Of a DNA stretch of 64,000 nt, positions 44,312 through 52,904 are shown piece after piece. Where the stretch lies: positions 173,430 to 237,429 of the forward strand of contig JAFLVD010000001.1 in NCBI GenBank assembly GCA_022508485.1, in the 5' to 3' direction. The position numbers and the translations under genes are program-made. The notes beneath the pieces were generated by a model. The model made no database searches, was not told where the DNA came from, and saw only the letters and a program-made list of their open reading frames with translations. Within the stretch, counting starts at the first letter, position 1, and each line of letters opens with the position of its first letter. The DNA is from Clostridiales bacterium. GTDB taxonomy: Bacteria; Bacillota; Clostridia; Christensenellales; Pumilibacteraceae.

Positions 44312-45157
44312 TTATTCGGCGGATTCGGGATCGACGGACTCGGTGGACTCGACGAGCTTTTCGAGCTGCTCGGCGGAGGCAGGCTCTTCGACGACCTCGA
44401 CGGCGGCCTTAGCCTGCTCGGCCTCGGACTGCATCTGCGCTTCTACGGCGCGGCGCGCGGCAAGGCCTTCCTCGCCCTCGCGCGCTTCGATAACGGCGTC
44501 CGCCATAGCGCCGGCGATAAGCTTAATGGCGCGGATAGCGTCGTCGTTGCCGGGGATAACGTAGTCTATTTCGTCGGGATCGCAGTTGGTGTCGACGATA
44601 GCTACGATAGGGATATGAAGTTTTCTCGCCTCGAGAACGGCGTTATGTTCCTTTTTGGGATCGACGACAAAGAGCGCGCCGGGAAGAGTGCGCATATCCT
44701 TAATGCCGCCGAGGTTTTCTTCGAGCTTGTCGCGTTCCGCTTTAAGTTTAAGAACTTCCTTTTTGGGAAGAAGCGCAAACTCGTTCATTTTTTCCATAAG
44801 GTTAAGCTTGTTAAGCCGCTCGATACGGGTCTTGATTGTCGAGAAGTTGGTAAGCGTGCCGCCCAGCCAGCGCGATTTTACGTAGAACATTCCGCACTTT
44901 TGCGCTTCCTGCATAATCGCTTCCTGCGCCTGCTTTTTGGTGCCGACAAAGAGAATGGATTTACCCTCCGACGCAACGTTTTTGACAAAGGTGTACGCCT
45001 TGTCTATCATCTCGACCGTCTTTTCGAGGTTGATGATGTAGATGTCGTTACGTGCGACGTAGATGTACTTTTTCATTTTGGGATTCCACTTGCGCGTGGG
45101 GTGCCCGAAATGAACGCCCGCTTCGAGAAGCTGTTTCATCGTGATAATATTTGCCAT
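44312..45157 (-). CDS. rpsB: 30S ribosomal protein S2
   Basis: The 281-residue protein has the S2 core: [20 protein letters not shown] at the start, and [21 protein letters not shown]. An acidic tail of about 45 residues rich in Glu and Ala extends beyond the usual end. GGAG precedes the ATG. It is first in the rpsB-tsf-pyrH-frr cluster, with an 80-nt leader. Confidence 0.97.
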   Translation of the reverse strand: MANIITMKQLLEAGVHFGHPTRKWNPKMKKYIYVARNDIYIINLEKTVEMIDKAYTFVKNVASEGKSILFVGTKKQAQEAIMQEAQKCGMFYVKSRWLGGTLTNFSTIKTRIERLNKLNLMEKMNEFALLPKKEVLKLKAERDKLEENLGGIKDMRTLPGALFVVDPKKEHNAVLEARKLHIPIVAIVDTNCDPDEIDYVIPGNDDAIRAIKLIAGAMADAVIEAREGEEGLAARRAVEAQMQSEAEQAKAAVEVVEEPASAEQLEKLVESTESVDPESAE

Positions 45158-45244
45158 GATTTCTCCGTTTTACCGCCCCGATCATACGCGGCCATGAAAA
45201 AATTTAACCGCGCACAGAAAAACGATCGAGTGAGTATTCGATTT

Positions 45245-45273
45245 ATTATAACACAGCGAAAATCTTAACGCAA
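45245..45273 (-). promoter_or_regulatory. Promoter of rpsB
   Basis: Minus strand TTGCGT (45268-45273), 17-bp spacer, TATAAT (45245-45250) with a TG just upstream (extended -10). Confidence 0.75.
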
Positions 45274-45341
45274 TCTTTTTTACGCCTATTTTCGCTTTTT
45301 TATCCGAAATTCGGTGTCCGCCCTACCGATTAGAGCGTTTA

Positions 45342-45737
45342 TCAGTCCTTGTGATCGTGCTCGCAATCGCAATGGTCGTGCTCACAATCGCAATGATCGT
45401 CGTCGCAGCAGCAGTGATCGTGCTCACAGCCGCAGTCGCATTCGGCGTCCGCAACGGCGTTAAGATATTCGTTAAACACCGCTTCGAGAATGCTCTCGTC
45501 GGTAACAGGTTCGAAAGCGTCGGTATCCTCGTCCTGTTCCCTCACCTTAAAGATGAGCGCCTCGTCCTCGTCCAAGCCTTCCATAGGCTCTACGGGCTGC
45601 ATGAGCGCGTAAAACTCGCCCTGATACTCGACGCAGGCAACCTCGTAAAAGTCAACGGGATTATTTTCGTCGTCGTAAAGAGTAATAACCTCGTCCTCGT
45701 CGATAAGCTCGACTTCCTGATCCTTGTTTTCAGCCAT
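45342..45737 (-). CDS. DUF1292 protein with a Cys/His/Asp-rich C-terminal tail
   Basis: The first 95 residues match DUF1292 (YrzB-like: EVITLYDDENNPVDFYEVAC, EFYALMQPVE, IFKVREQDED). Residues 100-131 form a tail with 10 Cys and 7 His in 32 residues, built from CDCEHDH repeats, resembling a metal-binding module. The tail is not part of the usual family. The gene overlaps ruvX by 8 nt, the conserved ruvX-yrzB pair. Function of the family is unknown; metal binding by the tail is inferred. Confidence 0.85.
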   Translation of the reverse strand: MAENKDQEVELIDEDEVITLYDDENNPVDFYEVACVEYQGEFYALMQPVEPMEGLDEDEALIFKVREQDEDTDAFEPVTDESILEAVFNEYLNAVADAECDCGCEHDHCCCDDDHCDCEHDHCDCEHDHKD

Positions 45738-46182
45738 GATTGTTCTCCGATTTTTTATTGTCTATATAGCTCTGCAAAATAACTTTTGCGGACATACTGT
45801 CTATAAGTTTGGCGCGGTCGGCGGCCTTAACGACGCCTGCTTCAATGAGAAGCTCGTTTGCCTCGACGGTCGTAAGTCTTTCGTCGTAAAGCACGGTAGA
45901 AAGTCCCGTTACCCTTTGCAGGTTTTTGGAAAACGCCCTGACCCGTCCCGACTGAATTGACTCGCTTCCGTCAAGGTTAAGCGGAAGCCCTATAACTATT
46001 CCGCCCACATTTTGAGCTTTGGAAAGTGCGGCAACGGCGTCTATGGAAACGCGCATCGACTTGGTGTAAATTACGGGCAGCGGCGTAGCTAAAATCCATT
46101 CGCCGTCGCACACGCTGACCCCAATCCTTTTAAGCCCGAAGTCAACGCCCAAAAGTCTTACGCCTTTACATAACTCTTCCAC
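45730..46182 (-). CDS. ruvX: Putative pre-16S rRNA nuclease / Holliday junction resolvase-like RuvX (YqgF)
   Basis: The 150-residue RNase-H-fold protein has LLGVDFGLKRIGVSVCDGEW, GGIVIGLPLNLDGS and LYDERLTTVEAN, the family motifs carrying the acidic active-site residues. It processes the 16S rRNA 5' end in E. coli. The start is GTG at 46182. No Shine-Dalgarno is present, and an extended -10 ends 6 nt upstream, predicting a leaderless mRNA. Confidence 0.93.
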   Translation of the reverse strand: MEELCKGVRLLGVDFGLKRIGVSVCDGEWILATPLPVIYTKSMRVSIDAVAALSKAQNVGGIVIGLPLNLDGSESIQSGRVRAFSKNLQRVTGLSTVLYDERLTTVEANELLIEAGVVKAADRAKLIDSMSAKVILQSYIDNKKSENNHG

Positions 46183-46188
46183 AAAAGC

Positions 46189-46197
46189 ATTATAACA
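46189..46197 (-). promoter_or_regulatory. Extended -10 promoter of ruvX, predicted leaderless transcript
   Basis: TGTTATAAT on the minus strand (TATAAT at 46189-46194) is followed by GCTTTT and the GTG start. The TGn extension would compensate for the weak -35 region. Confidence 0.6.
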
Positions 46198-46303
46198 TAT
46201 CCGAAAAGATTTTAACAGTGTTTTTACCAGATTTCCAAATTTTTTTTCTATTTTACGTAAAGTCGGCTCGATTGTCTAATCAGGGCCGCGGTCGCCCAAT
46301 CGG

Positions 46304-46333
46304 GAATAAAGCGCGCCGCCGCTACGCATAATA
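46304..46333 (+). promoter_or_regulatory. Sigma-G (forespore) promoter of the miniprotein gene
   Basis: GAATA (46304-46308), 18-bp spacer, CATAATA (46327-46333). This fits the sigma-G consensus GMATR-N18-CATnMTA at every defined position, 15 nt before the ATG. Confidence 0.75.
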
Positions 46334-46348
46334 ACCGCGGAGGTAACC

Positions 46349-46480
46349 ATGAAAAAAATTCTTATCGGCTTAGGCCTCGGCGCAATCGTAGGGATTGCGG
46401 CTTACAAGAAGATAGAGGAAAGCAAGCTTTGCGAAAAAGCGATAAAGTGCGCCGAAAAAAAGCTCAAAGAGTGCGAATGA
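46349..46480 (+). CDS. 43-residue membrane miniprotein, predicted forespore-expressed
   Basis: This ORF begins MKKILIGLGLGAIVGIAAYK, one glycine-rich membrane helix (about 4-19). A charged helix of Lys/Glu with Cys at 28, 34 and 42 follows. GGAGG is spaced 5 nt from the ATG, and a perfect sigma-G-type promoter lies directly upstream. It sits alone on the plus strand between the ruvX and nifS genes. I do not recognise the family. By layout it could be a small spore inner-membrane protein. Its ribosome-site sequence GCGGAGGTAACCAT is the same as that of rimP. Confidence 0.75.
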   Translation: MKKILIGLGLGAIVGIAAYKKIEESKLCEKAIKCAEKKLKECE

Positions 46481-46515
46481 ATGTGCCGCGCGGAAACGCT
46501 GCCGGTAATTATAAT

Positions 46516-47631
46516 TTAGCCGTTCTTCTTCAGCTTATCGACTGTTAAATTAACTATGTGCGCGGCGCGCACCGCCTCGTCCGTCGTGGTGCTTTTTCCG
46601 AAGGAAAACCTTACGGCGCACTCAGGGCTTTTTACTCCCATTGCGACAAGCGTGGGCGGCGGCGTTGCGGACCCGGACGAACAAGCCGACCCCACGGAAC
46701 AGCACACCCCCGACATAGACAGCGCAATAGCGAGTCTGCCGCCGTTTACTCCGTCGAACACCACCGAGCTTATCCCATCTGTCCCGTTTTCGACAAAAAC
46801 TTTCTCGCCGACTGTAAGAGCGCCGAAAAACGCTTTTTCAACGGCGGAAACGTGTTCGATATACTCGCGCCTAAACTGTACGGCGCGCTCAATCGCCTCG
46901 CCCATAGCCACTATGGACGGGACGTTTTCAGTGCCGGCGCGAAGCCCGTACTCCTGTCTTCCGCCAAGCATGAGAGGATCGAGCTTTACGGCGTTTTTTC
47001 GGTACAAAAAGCCGCAGCCCTTTAACGAGTAAAACTTATGGGCGGACGCGGCGAGCATGTCGACGTTAGTTTGGGTAACGTCAAGATTCTGCGTGCAAAC
47101 CGCCTGCACCGCGTCTGTAAAAAACGCCGCGCCGTAGCTGTGCGAAATTTCCGCAAGCTCTTTTATAGGCTGCACGGCGCCCGTTTGGTTGTTTACCGTC
47201 ATGACGCATACAAGCGCCGTATTTTGGTCTATAACGCGCTTTAACGCTTCCGCGGTAATTATTCCGCCGGGAGTAGGCATAACCTTTTCCACGGTCATTC
47301 CGCGCTTAATTATGGCGTTCGCGCACGAAGTAACGCTGTCGTGCTCTATGGCGGACACTATTACTTTTTTCTTTTCGCCGTAAGGAAAACAGAGCATCGC
47401 CTGCTGAATCGCCTCGGTGCCGCACGACGTAAAAATTATATTTTCTGGTGCGGCGTTTATCGCGCGCGCAACCTTTTGCCTTGCCTTTTCTACTGCGGCA
47501 TACGCCTTTCTTCCGAGCGAGTGCATACTCGACGGATTGAAAAATACCGAGTTCATATACGGCCTCGCGGCAGAGAGCGCGGACTTATCTACCGGCGTTG
47601 TCGCCGCATAATCGAGATATATCGGCTTCAT
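46516..47631 (-). CDS. nifS: Cysteine desulfurase (NifS/IscS family)
   Basis: The 371-residue PLP enzyme moves sulfur from cysteine for Fe-S clusters or tRNA thiolation. It has YLDYAATTPVD at the N-terminus, the PLP Lys in ASAHKFYSLKG, and the catalytic Cys in the CCSVGSACSSGS loop. ATG 47631 overlaps the iscR stop, with GGGAGAG upstream. No iscU follows within the window. Confidence 0.94.
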   Translation of the reverse strand: MKPIYLDYAATTPVDKSALSAARPYMNSVFFNPSSMHSLGRKAYAAVEKARQKVARAINAAPENIIFTSCGTEAIQQAMLCFPYGEKKKVIVSAIEHDSVTSCANAIIKRGMTVEKVMPTPGGIITAEALKRVIDQNTALVCVMTVNNQTGAVQPIKELAEISHSYGAAFFTDAVQAVCTQNLDVTQTNVDMLAASAHKFYSLKGCGFLYRKNAVKLDPLMLGGRQEYGLRAGTENVPSIVAMGEAIERAVQFRREYIEHVSAVEKAFFGALTVGEKVFVENGTDGISSVVFDGVNGGRLAIALSMSGVCCSVGSACSSGSATPPPTLVAMGVKSPECAVRFSFGKSTTTDEAVRAAHIVNLTVDKLKKNG

Positions 47632-48041
47632 TGCTCTCTCCCACAATCCGACCTGTAATCGTTAACCATATCCATAAGCGTTACGGAGGACAGAACGCCG
47701 CTTATTCCGCGGTTAATCTCGCCGAACATTCTGCGGTTGGGACAGTACATATCGTCGCACTTTCCGTCCACGCAATCGGGCGCGACAAATCCGTCGTCGA
47801 GCGCGTTGAGCATATCCATAACCGTTATGTCGGCAGGATTTCGCGCAAGCTCGTATCCGCCCGACTTGCCGCGGAACGACACGACGATACCGCCGCTTTT
47901 AAGCATGGCGAGAAGCTGTTCGAGATATTTTCTCGTAACGTCGGTCTGCTTTTCGAGCTGTGCGGCAGAAAGCGGCGACTTGGCCACGGCAAGCATAAAG
48001 CAAAGACGTATTCCGTAGGTTGCGCGAGTGGAAAGCTTCAA
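47628..48041 (-). CDS. iscR: Rrf2-family regulator (IscR-like)
   Basis: The 137-residue winged-helix protein has KLSTRATYGIRLCFMLAVAK and a helix with VTRKYLEQLLAMLKSGGIV. Three Cys (C-x5-C-x4-C in the PDCVDGKCDDMYC segment) could hold an Fe-S cluster. The start is TTG, with GGAGGG 6 nt upstream. Co-operonic nifS fits control of Fe-S biogenesis. Confidence 0.9.
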   Translation of the reverse strand: MKLSTRATYGIRLCFMLAVAKSPLSAAQLEKQTDVTRKYLEQLLAMLKSGGIVVSFRGKSGGYELARNPADITVMDMLNALDDGFVAPDCVDGKCDDMYCPNRRMFGEINRGISGVLSSVTLMDMVNDYRSDCGREQ

Positions 48042-48069
48042 GTAAATCCCTCCGAGTTTTCTGTTAACG

Positions 48070-48098
48070 ATTATACCCTTTTATTTCGCACTTGTCAA
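48070..48098 (-). promoter_or_regulatory. Consensus promoter of iscR-nifS
   Basis: Minus strand TTGACA (48093-48098), 17-bp spacer, TATAAT (48070-48075): a perfect consensus. Such a strong promoter ahead of an Rrf2 gene is usually repressed by its own product. Confidence 0.85.
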
Positions 48099-48125
48099 GG
48101 CAGGCGGCTTTACTCGCATAAAAAA

Positions 48126-48165
48126 ACGGCAAAACCCGACTTATCGCAAAAATCGGTTTTGCCGT
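48126..48165 (-). terminator. Rho-independent terminator after glyA
   Basis: A 14-bp stem (48126-48139 with 48153-48165, one bulged base) and a loop of about 13 nt are followed by a T run on the minus strand. Confidence 0.85.
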
Positions 48166-48187
48166 TTTGTTCGATTATTCAATTTAA

Positions 48188-49423
48188 TTACTCATTAGGA
48201 TAGAGCTGATATTTGTCGGTAAGCGCTTTTACCTTTTTTAACACTTCCGCTTTTGCGCCCTCGCCCTTTTTAATGCAATCGACGATGCAGTCAGCAATAA
48301 CGGTCATATCCTCTTCCTTCATGCCGCGAGTGGTAACGGCAGGCGTTCCGATACGGATACCCGACGTTTTGGACGGCGGCAGCGGATCGAATGGAATTGC
48401 GTTTTTATTGACTGTGATATTGCATTCGTCGAGAAGGATTTCAAGCTCTTTGCCCGTAATACCCTCGAGCTTTAAAAGCATAAGGTGGTTATCCGTTCCA
48501 CCCGAAACGAGCTTTATTCCGCGCTCGGTAAGCGCCTTGCTTAAAGCCTTTGCGTTAAGCACGATTTGCTTTTGGTACGCTTTAAACTCGGGCGAGCCGG
48601 CCTCTTTAAGCGCGATTGCCTTTGCGGCGATGATGTGCTCGAGCGGACCGCCCTGCGTGCCGGGGAATATCGCCTTGTCTATCGCCTTTGCAAGGCTCTC
48701 GCGGCAAAGAATCATACCGCCGCGCGGACCGCGAAGGGTTTTGTGCGTGGTAGTAGTTACTATGTCGGCGTACTTTACCGGGTTTTCATGGAGCCCTGCG
48801 GCGACAAGTCCTGCGATGTGCGCCATGTCGACCATAAGCACCGCGCCTACCTTGTCCGCAATCTCTCTGAACTTTTTAAAGTCGATTGCGCGCGGATACG
48901 CGGACGCGCCGGCAAGAATAAGCTTGGGCTTACATTCCTTCGCGATACGCTCTACCTCGTCGTAGTCGATCGTCTCCGTCTTTTCGTTTACGCCGTAAGG
49001 AACGACGTTATAAAATCTTCCCGAGTAGTTAACCTTAGAGCCGTGCGTAAGGTGTCCGCCGTGCGCAAGGTTCATGCCCATAAACGTGTCGCCAGGTTCG
49101 AGCGTCGCGTAAAATGCGGCGTGATTGGCGTTGGCGCCGCAGTGCGGTTGAACGTTTGCGTGTTCGGCGCCGAAAAGCGCCTTTGCGCGCTCTATGGCAA
49201 GCGACTCAATCTCGTCGACGTACTCGCAACCGCCGTAATACCGTTTAGAGGGATAGCCTTCCGCATACTTATTGGTAAGATGCGAGCCTGCCGCGGCAAG
49301 CACCGCAGGCGAAACAAAGTTTTCGCTTGCGATAAGCTCGATTTTAGAGCGCTGGCGGTTAAGCTCTTTTTTCATGCTTTCCGCAACTTCGGGATCGTTT
49401 TTCGCAATTACGTCGAAATCCAT
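48188..49423 (-). CDS. glyA: Serine hydroxymethyltransferase, internal-start product
   Basis: From ATG 49423 the product is 411 residues, full family length. It converts serine and THF to glycine and methylene-THF. It begins [20 protein letters not shown], and has [20 protein letters not shown], the PLP Lys in [14 protein letters not shown] and [16 protein letters not shown] is ideally placed 8 nt before the ATG, which is why separate initiation is likely despite the upstream open frame. FolD (13379) uses its product. Confidence 0.9.
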   Translation of the reverse strand: MDFDVIAKNDPEVAESMKKELNRQRSKIELIASENFVSPAVLAAAGSHLTNKYAEGYPSKRYYGGCEYVDEIESLAIERAKALFGAEHANVQPHCGANANHAAFYATLEPGDTFMGMNLAHGGHLTHGSKVNYSGRFYNVVPYGVNEKTETIDYDEVERIAKECKPKLILAGASAYPRAIDFKKFREIADKVGAVLMVDMAHIAGLVAAGLHENPVKYADIVTTTTHKTLRGPRGGMILCRESLAKAIDKAIFPGTQGGPLEHIIAAKAIALKEAGSPEFKAYQKQIVLNAKALSKALTERGIKLVSGGTDNHLMLLKLEGITGKELEILLDECNITVNKNAIPFDPLPPSKTSGIRIGTPAVTTRGMKEEDMTVIADCIVDCIKKGEGAKAEVLKKVKALTDKYQLYPNE

Positions 49424-49855
49424 AATATTTTCTCCTTTTGTAAGATGTGAATAATTAGATTTAGGAATAACCGATATTATTTTTGGCAGTACGCCGGTTT
49501 TACGCCGATACAGCTTATCGATAACAAACGCGGCGGCAAGTCCGAGGACAAGTCCCACGCCGGCAAGAGCAACTTGAAGCCAAACCGAGCCGACAAGTCC
49601 TATCACCGCCCCGACCGCCATAAACACAATCGGGAAAAGATAGATAAGCAGCGACGCCGCGCCCACCGACTTTGTGGGCATTTCCACGGTTACCGTGTCG
49701 CCGACTTCGATACTCGTTTCGCACAACGCAGGCACGGTAATGCTCTTTTTTTTGTTAAATGAACAAATATTGCAGCCGTCGCACTTATCCGACCGTGTAA
49801 GCTCGATATACGCGACAGACCGCTTTACTTTTTTTACAATGCACTGCTCTAACAT
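48188..49855 (-). CDS. RseC-like membrane protein fused in frame to serine hydroxymethyltransferase
   Basis: One 555-residue frame without internal stop. Residues 1-144 form a SoxR-reducing RseC-like protein: a cytosolic N-terminal part with CDGCNIC and a further Cys in CSFNKKK, then two membrane helices (about 68-90 and 95-112). Residues 145-555 are complete GlyA. The linker is encoded partly by a strong Shine-Dalgarno for GlyA (AAAGGAG), so GlyA may also be made alone from ATG 49423. The RseC part has lost its stop. It follows aspS by 11 nt. A sequencing error that removed the stop is possible. Confidence 0.8.
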   Translation of the reverse strand: MLEQCIVKKVKRSVAYIELTRSDKCDGCNICSFNKKKSITVPALCETSIEVGDTVTVEMPTKSVGAASLLIYLFPIVFMAVGAVIGLVGSVWLQVALAGVGLVLGLAAAFVIDKLYRRKTGVLPKIISVIPKSNYSHLTKGENIMDFDVIAKNDPEVAESMKKELNRQRSKIELIASENFVSPAVLAAAGSHLTNKYAEGYPSKRYYGGCEYVDEIESLAIERAKALFGAEHANVQPHCGANANHAAFYATLEPGDTFMGMNLAHGGHLTHGSKVNYSGRFYNVVPYGVNEKTETIDYDEVERIAKECKPKLILAGASAYPRAIDFKKFREIADKVGAVLMVDMAHIAGLVAAGLHENPVKYADIVTTTTHKTLRGPRGGMILCRESLAKAIDKAIFPGTQGGPLEHIIAAKAIALKEAGSPEFKAYQKQIVLNAKALSKALTERGIKLVSGGTDNHLMLLKLEGITGKELEILLDECNITVNKNAIPFDPLPPSKTSGIRIGTPAVTTRGMKEEDMTVIADCIVDCIKKGEGAKAEVLKKVKALTDKYQLYPNE

Positions 49856-49866
49856 CGAAAAAACGA

Positions 49867-51660
49867 CTAAATCTTTTCGACAACTTTAAGCCCCAATTCC
49901 TCGGTCTGCTTTTTGTCGACGGGCGTAGGTGCTTGTGTCATAACGTCGGACGCGTTTTGAATTTTGGGGAACGCGATGACGTCCTTAATGTTTTCGGTGT
50001 GAGCGAGCATCATTACGAGCCTGTCGAAGCCGAACGCAAGTCCGCCGTGCGGAGGCGCGCCGTACTTAAACGCGTTAACGAAAAATCCGAAGCGTTCCTC
50101 TATCTGCTCGTCGGTGAAGCCGAGAATATTGAATATGCGTTTTTGAAGAGCTCTGTCGTGAATACGAAGGCTGCCGCCGCCCGACTCCTCGCCGTTAATA
50201 ACAAGGTCGTACGCCGCCGCGCGCACCGCGCCGGGATCGCTTTCCAGTATGTCGAGGTCCTTTTCGTGCGGCATGGTAAACGGGTGGTGAACGGCGACGT
50301 GGCGCTTTTCTTCCTCCGACCATTCGAACATCGGGAAGTCGACTACCCACAAAACGTCGAACTTCGATTTATCGATAAGTCCGGCGATTTCGGCAAGGTG
50401 AAGTCTTAGCGCGCCGAGCGTCTTAAACACGACCTCGTCTTTGTCCGCCACAAACAGCAGCAAGTCGCCCGGCTCGGCGTTTGCACGTTTTAAAAGCGCG
50501 TCCACCGTTTCCTTAGACATAAACTTGGTTATGGACGAGTTGAGTTCCATGCCGTGTCTAACCTGAATCCAAGCAAGACCTTTCGCCTTGTACGTTTTTA
50601 CAAACTCGCCGAGCGCGTCGATATCGCGCCTGGACAAAATAAGATTGTTTTCTATTACAAAGCCCTTTGCGTTTATCATGCGAACGCTGCCGCCCTTTGT
50701 TGCGACCGCGCGTTCGAAAACCTGAAATCCGCAGTGCGCGGCAATATCGGAAACGTCGATAAGCTCGAGTCCGAACCTTGTGTCCGGCTTGTCCGAGCCG
50801 AACCTGCTCATGGCCTCGTCGTAAGGCATTTCGCGTATCTTTTTGGGCAGCTTTACGCCGGCGCACTTTTTAAATATTTCGCGCACCAGTCCGTACGAAA
50901 GGTCCATGACCTGCTTTTGTGTTACGAACGACATTTCGAGGTCTATCTGCGTAAACTCGGGCTGACGGTTGGCGCGAAGGTCCTCGTCTCTGAAACAGCG
51001 CGCAACCTGGTAATACTTATCCGCGCCGCCTACCATAAGAAGCTGTTTGTAAAGCTGCGGAGACTGCGGAAGCGCGTAAAACGAGCCGTTATGAACGCGC
51101 GACGGAACAAGATAGTCTCTTGCGCCCTCTGGCGTGGACTTTCCGAGATACGGCGTTTCTATTTCCCAAAATCCGTTTTTATGGAGATAGTCGCGCGTAA
51201 CGTACAGCATTTCGCTTCTTAGCCGCATAATCTCGGTCATTCTGTCCGTGCGGAGATCGAGATAGCGGTATTTAAGCCGCGTCATTTCGTTTACCGATTC
51301 GGCGTCCTCAATCGCAAACGGCGGAGTGTCGGCGTCGGAGAGAATTTCCAGCTCGTAGGCAAGCACCTCTATTGCGCCCGTCTTGATTTTGGGGTTTATC
51401 ATATCCTCGTCGCGCGCGCGAAGCTTTCCGCGCACGGCAAGAACGTACTCGCTGCGTATTTTTTCCGCTAACGGGAAGTTGGCTACCTCCGCCGCCTCGA
51501 AAACGACTTGAAGTATGCCCGTACGGTCGCGAAGATCGACGAATATTACTCCGCCGAGGTCGCGGCGCTTAGCCGTCCAGCCCTTAACGATAACCTCTTT
51601 ACCGATATCCTTTTCGGTAAGATCGGTGCAGTAAGACGTTCTGTTTCCTATTTTTGCCAT
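49867..51660 (-). CDS. aspS: Aspartyl-tRNA synthetase
   Basis: The 597-residue class II synthetase has an N-terminal OB anticodon-binding domain ([20 protein letters not shown]), motif 2 ([19 protein letters not shown]), a bacterial GAD insertion and motif 3 ([13 protein letters not shown]). GGAGG precedes the ATG, which overlaps the hisS stop. The hisS-aspS pairing is standard. Confidence 0.98.
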   Translation of the reverse strand: MAKIGNRTSYCTDLTEKDIGKEVIVKGWTAKRRDLGGVIFVDLRDRTGILQVVFEAAEVANFPLAEKIRSEYVLAVRGKLRARDEDMINPKIKTGAIEVLAYELEILSDADTPPFAIEDAESVNEMTRLKYRYLDLRTDRMTEIMRLRSEMLYVTRDYLHKNGFWEIETPYLGKSTPEGARDYLVPSRVHNGSFYALPQSPQLYKQLLMVGGADKYYQVARCFRDEDLRANRQPEFTQIDLEMSFVTQKQVMDLSYGLVREIFKKCAGVKLPKKIREMPYDEAMSRFGSDKPDTRFGLELIDVSDIAAHCGFQVFERAVATKGGSVRMINAKGFVIENNLILSRRDIDALGEFVKTYKAKGLAWIQVRHGMELNSSITKFMSKETVDALLKRANAEPGDLLLFVADKDEVVFKTLGALRLHLAEIAGLIDKSKFDVLWVVDFPMFEWSEEEKRHVAVHHPFTMPHEKDLDILESDPGAVRAAAYDLVINGEESGGGSLRIHDRALQKRIFNILGFTDEQIEERFGFFVNAFKYGAPPHGGLAFGFDRLVMMLAHTENIKDVIAFPKIQNASDVMTQAPTPVDKKQTEELGLKVVEKI

Positions 51661-52901
51661 AACAGCCTCCCGACCTGCGCCGCCAAATCCGCTTTATCAA
51701 CGGAAACAACGGCGCCGTCAATCATTTGCTTAATATTTACAGTTTTGGAAGCGAGCTCGCTTTCGCCTATTGTAATAACGTATTTAAAGCCGCGGCGGTC
51801 GGCGTATTTAAACTGCGCCTTTAAGCTTTTGCCCATAAGGTCGGTTTCCGCGGAAATTCCGGCGCCGCGAAGAGCGCGGACGATTTTAGAGCATTCGCCT
51901 CTCGCCTCGTCGCACTGCGCCGCGACAAAAACGTCGGGCGTGTTTTTATTAAACGTAACGCCGATTCCCTCCGCCGCTTCTATAAGTCTTTCTATTCCGC
52001 AGCCGAAGCCTACGCACGGCATGTGCTTACCTCCGAGCTGTTCGCATAGTCCGTCGTACCTGCCGCCGCCGAGAACCGTATATTTAGGCCCAACAAACTC
52101 GAAAACGGTGCGAGTGTAATAGTCAAGCCCTCTTACAAGCTTTTCGTTTACAGTGTACGAAATGCCGTTTAGATCGAGAAGGCTTTTTACCTTATCCATG
52201 TGCGCTTTACAGTCGTCGCAAAGATAATCGGTTATGCGCGGTGCGTTTACGTATATCTTTTTGCAAGATTCGACCTTGCAGTCGAGCGCGCGAAGCGGAT
52301 TTATTTCCGCTCTGCGCTTGCAGTCGCCGCAAAGCTCGTTAATATGGCTCGACAAAAACGCTTTAAGCGCTTTATTGTACTCGCCGCGGCACTGCGGACA
52401 GCCGATAGAGTTGATTTGAAGCCTTAACGTGTCGTCGGTAAAGCCCACTTCGTGCAAAAAGTCGTGAGCGAGCGATATGACCTCCGCGTCGAATTCGGGC
52501 TTGTCGCTGCCGAAAAACTCGGTGCCGAACTGGTGGTGCTCTCTGTATCTTCCCGACTGCGGCTGCTCGTAACGGTAAATAGACTCGATATAGTACGTTT
52601 TAAGCGGAAGGCTCTCGCCGAGATTATTTTCTATAAACGAGCGCATAACGCCTGCCGTACCTTCGGGACGAAGTGCCATTTTTCTTCCGCCCTTATCCTC
52701 GAAAATGTACATTTCCTTATTGACTATATCCGTTCCTTCGCCGACCGAGCGCAAAAAAAGCTCGGCGCTCTCGAATACCGGCGTCCTAATTTGCTGCACG
52801 TTGTATACGGCGGCTATTTTTCGCGCCGCGTTCTCCACCGCCTGCCACTTATGGCTGTCGGCAGGCAGCATATCCTTTGTGCCTTTGGGAATGTTTATCA
52901 T
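51648..52901 (-). CDS. hisS: Histidyl-tRNA synthetase
   Basis: The 417-residue class II enzyme has PKGTKDMLP at the start, motif 2 YRYEQPQSGRYREHHQFGTE, LVRGLDYYTRTVFEF and the anticodon-binding C-terminal domain. It starts 3 nt after the hslU stop without a Shine-Dalgarno. A TATAAT lies 7 nt before the ATG but no good -35 was found, so coupling to hslU is equally likely. Confidence 0.97.
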   Translation of the reverse strand: MINIPKGTKDMLPADSHKWQAVENAARKIAAVYNVQQIRTPVFESAELFLRSVGEGTDIVNKEMYIFEDKGGRKMALRPEGTAGVMRSFIENNLGESLPLKTYYIESIYRYEQPQSGRYREHHQFGTEFFGSDKPEFDAEVISLAHDFLHEVGFTDDTLRLQINSIGCPQCRGEYNKALKAFLSSHINELCGDCKRRAEINPLRALDCKVESCKKIYVNAPRITDYLCDDCKAHMDKVKSLLDLNGISYTVNEKLVRGLDYYTRTVFEFVGPKYTVLGGGRYDGLCEQLGGKHMPCVGFGCGIERLIEAAEGIGVTFNKNTPDVFVAAQCDEARGECSKIVRALRGAGISAETDLMGKSLKAQFKYADRRGFKYVITIGESELASKTVNIKQMIDGAVVSVDKADLAAQVGRLLWQK

Positions 52902-52904
52902 AAG

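Noticed and set aside
45351..45782. Plus-strand hydrophobic frame opposite the DUF1292 gene
   Set aside because: Produced by the antisense of the CDCEHDH codon repeats; no ribosome-binding site.
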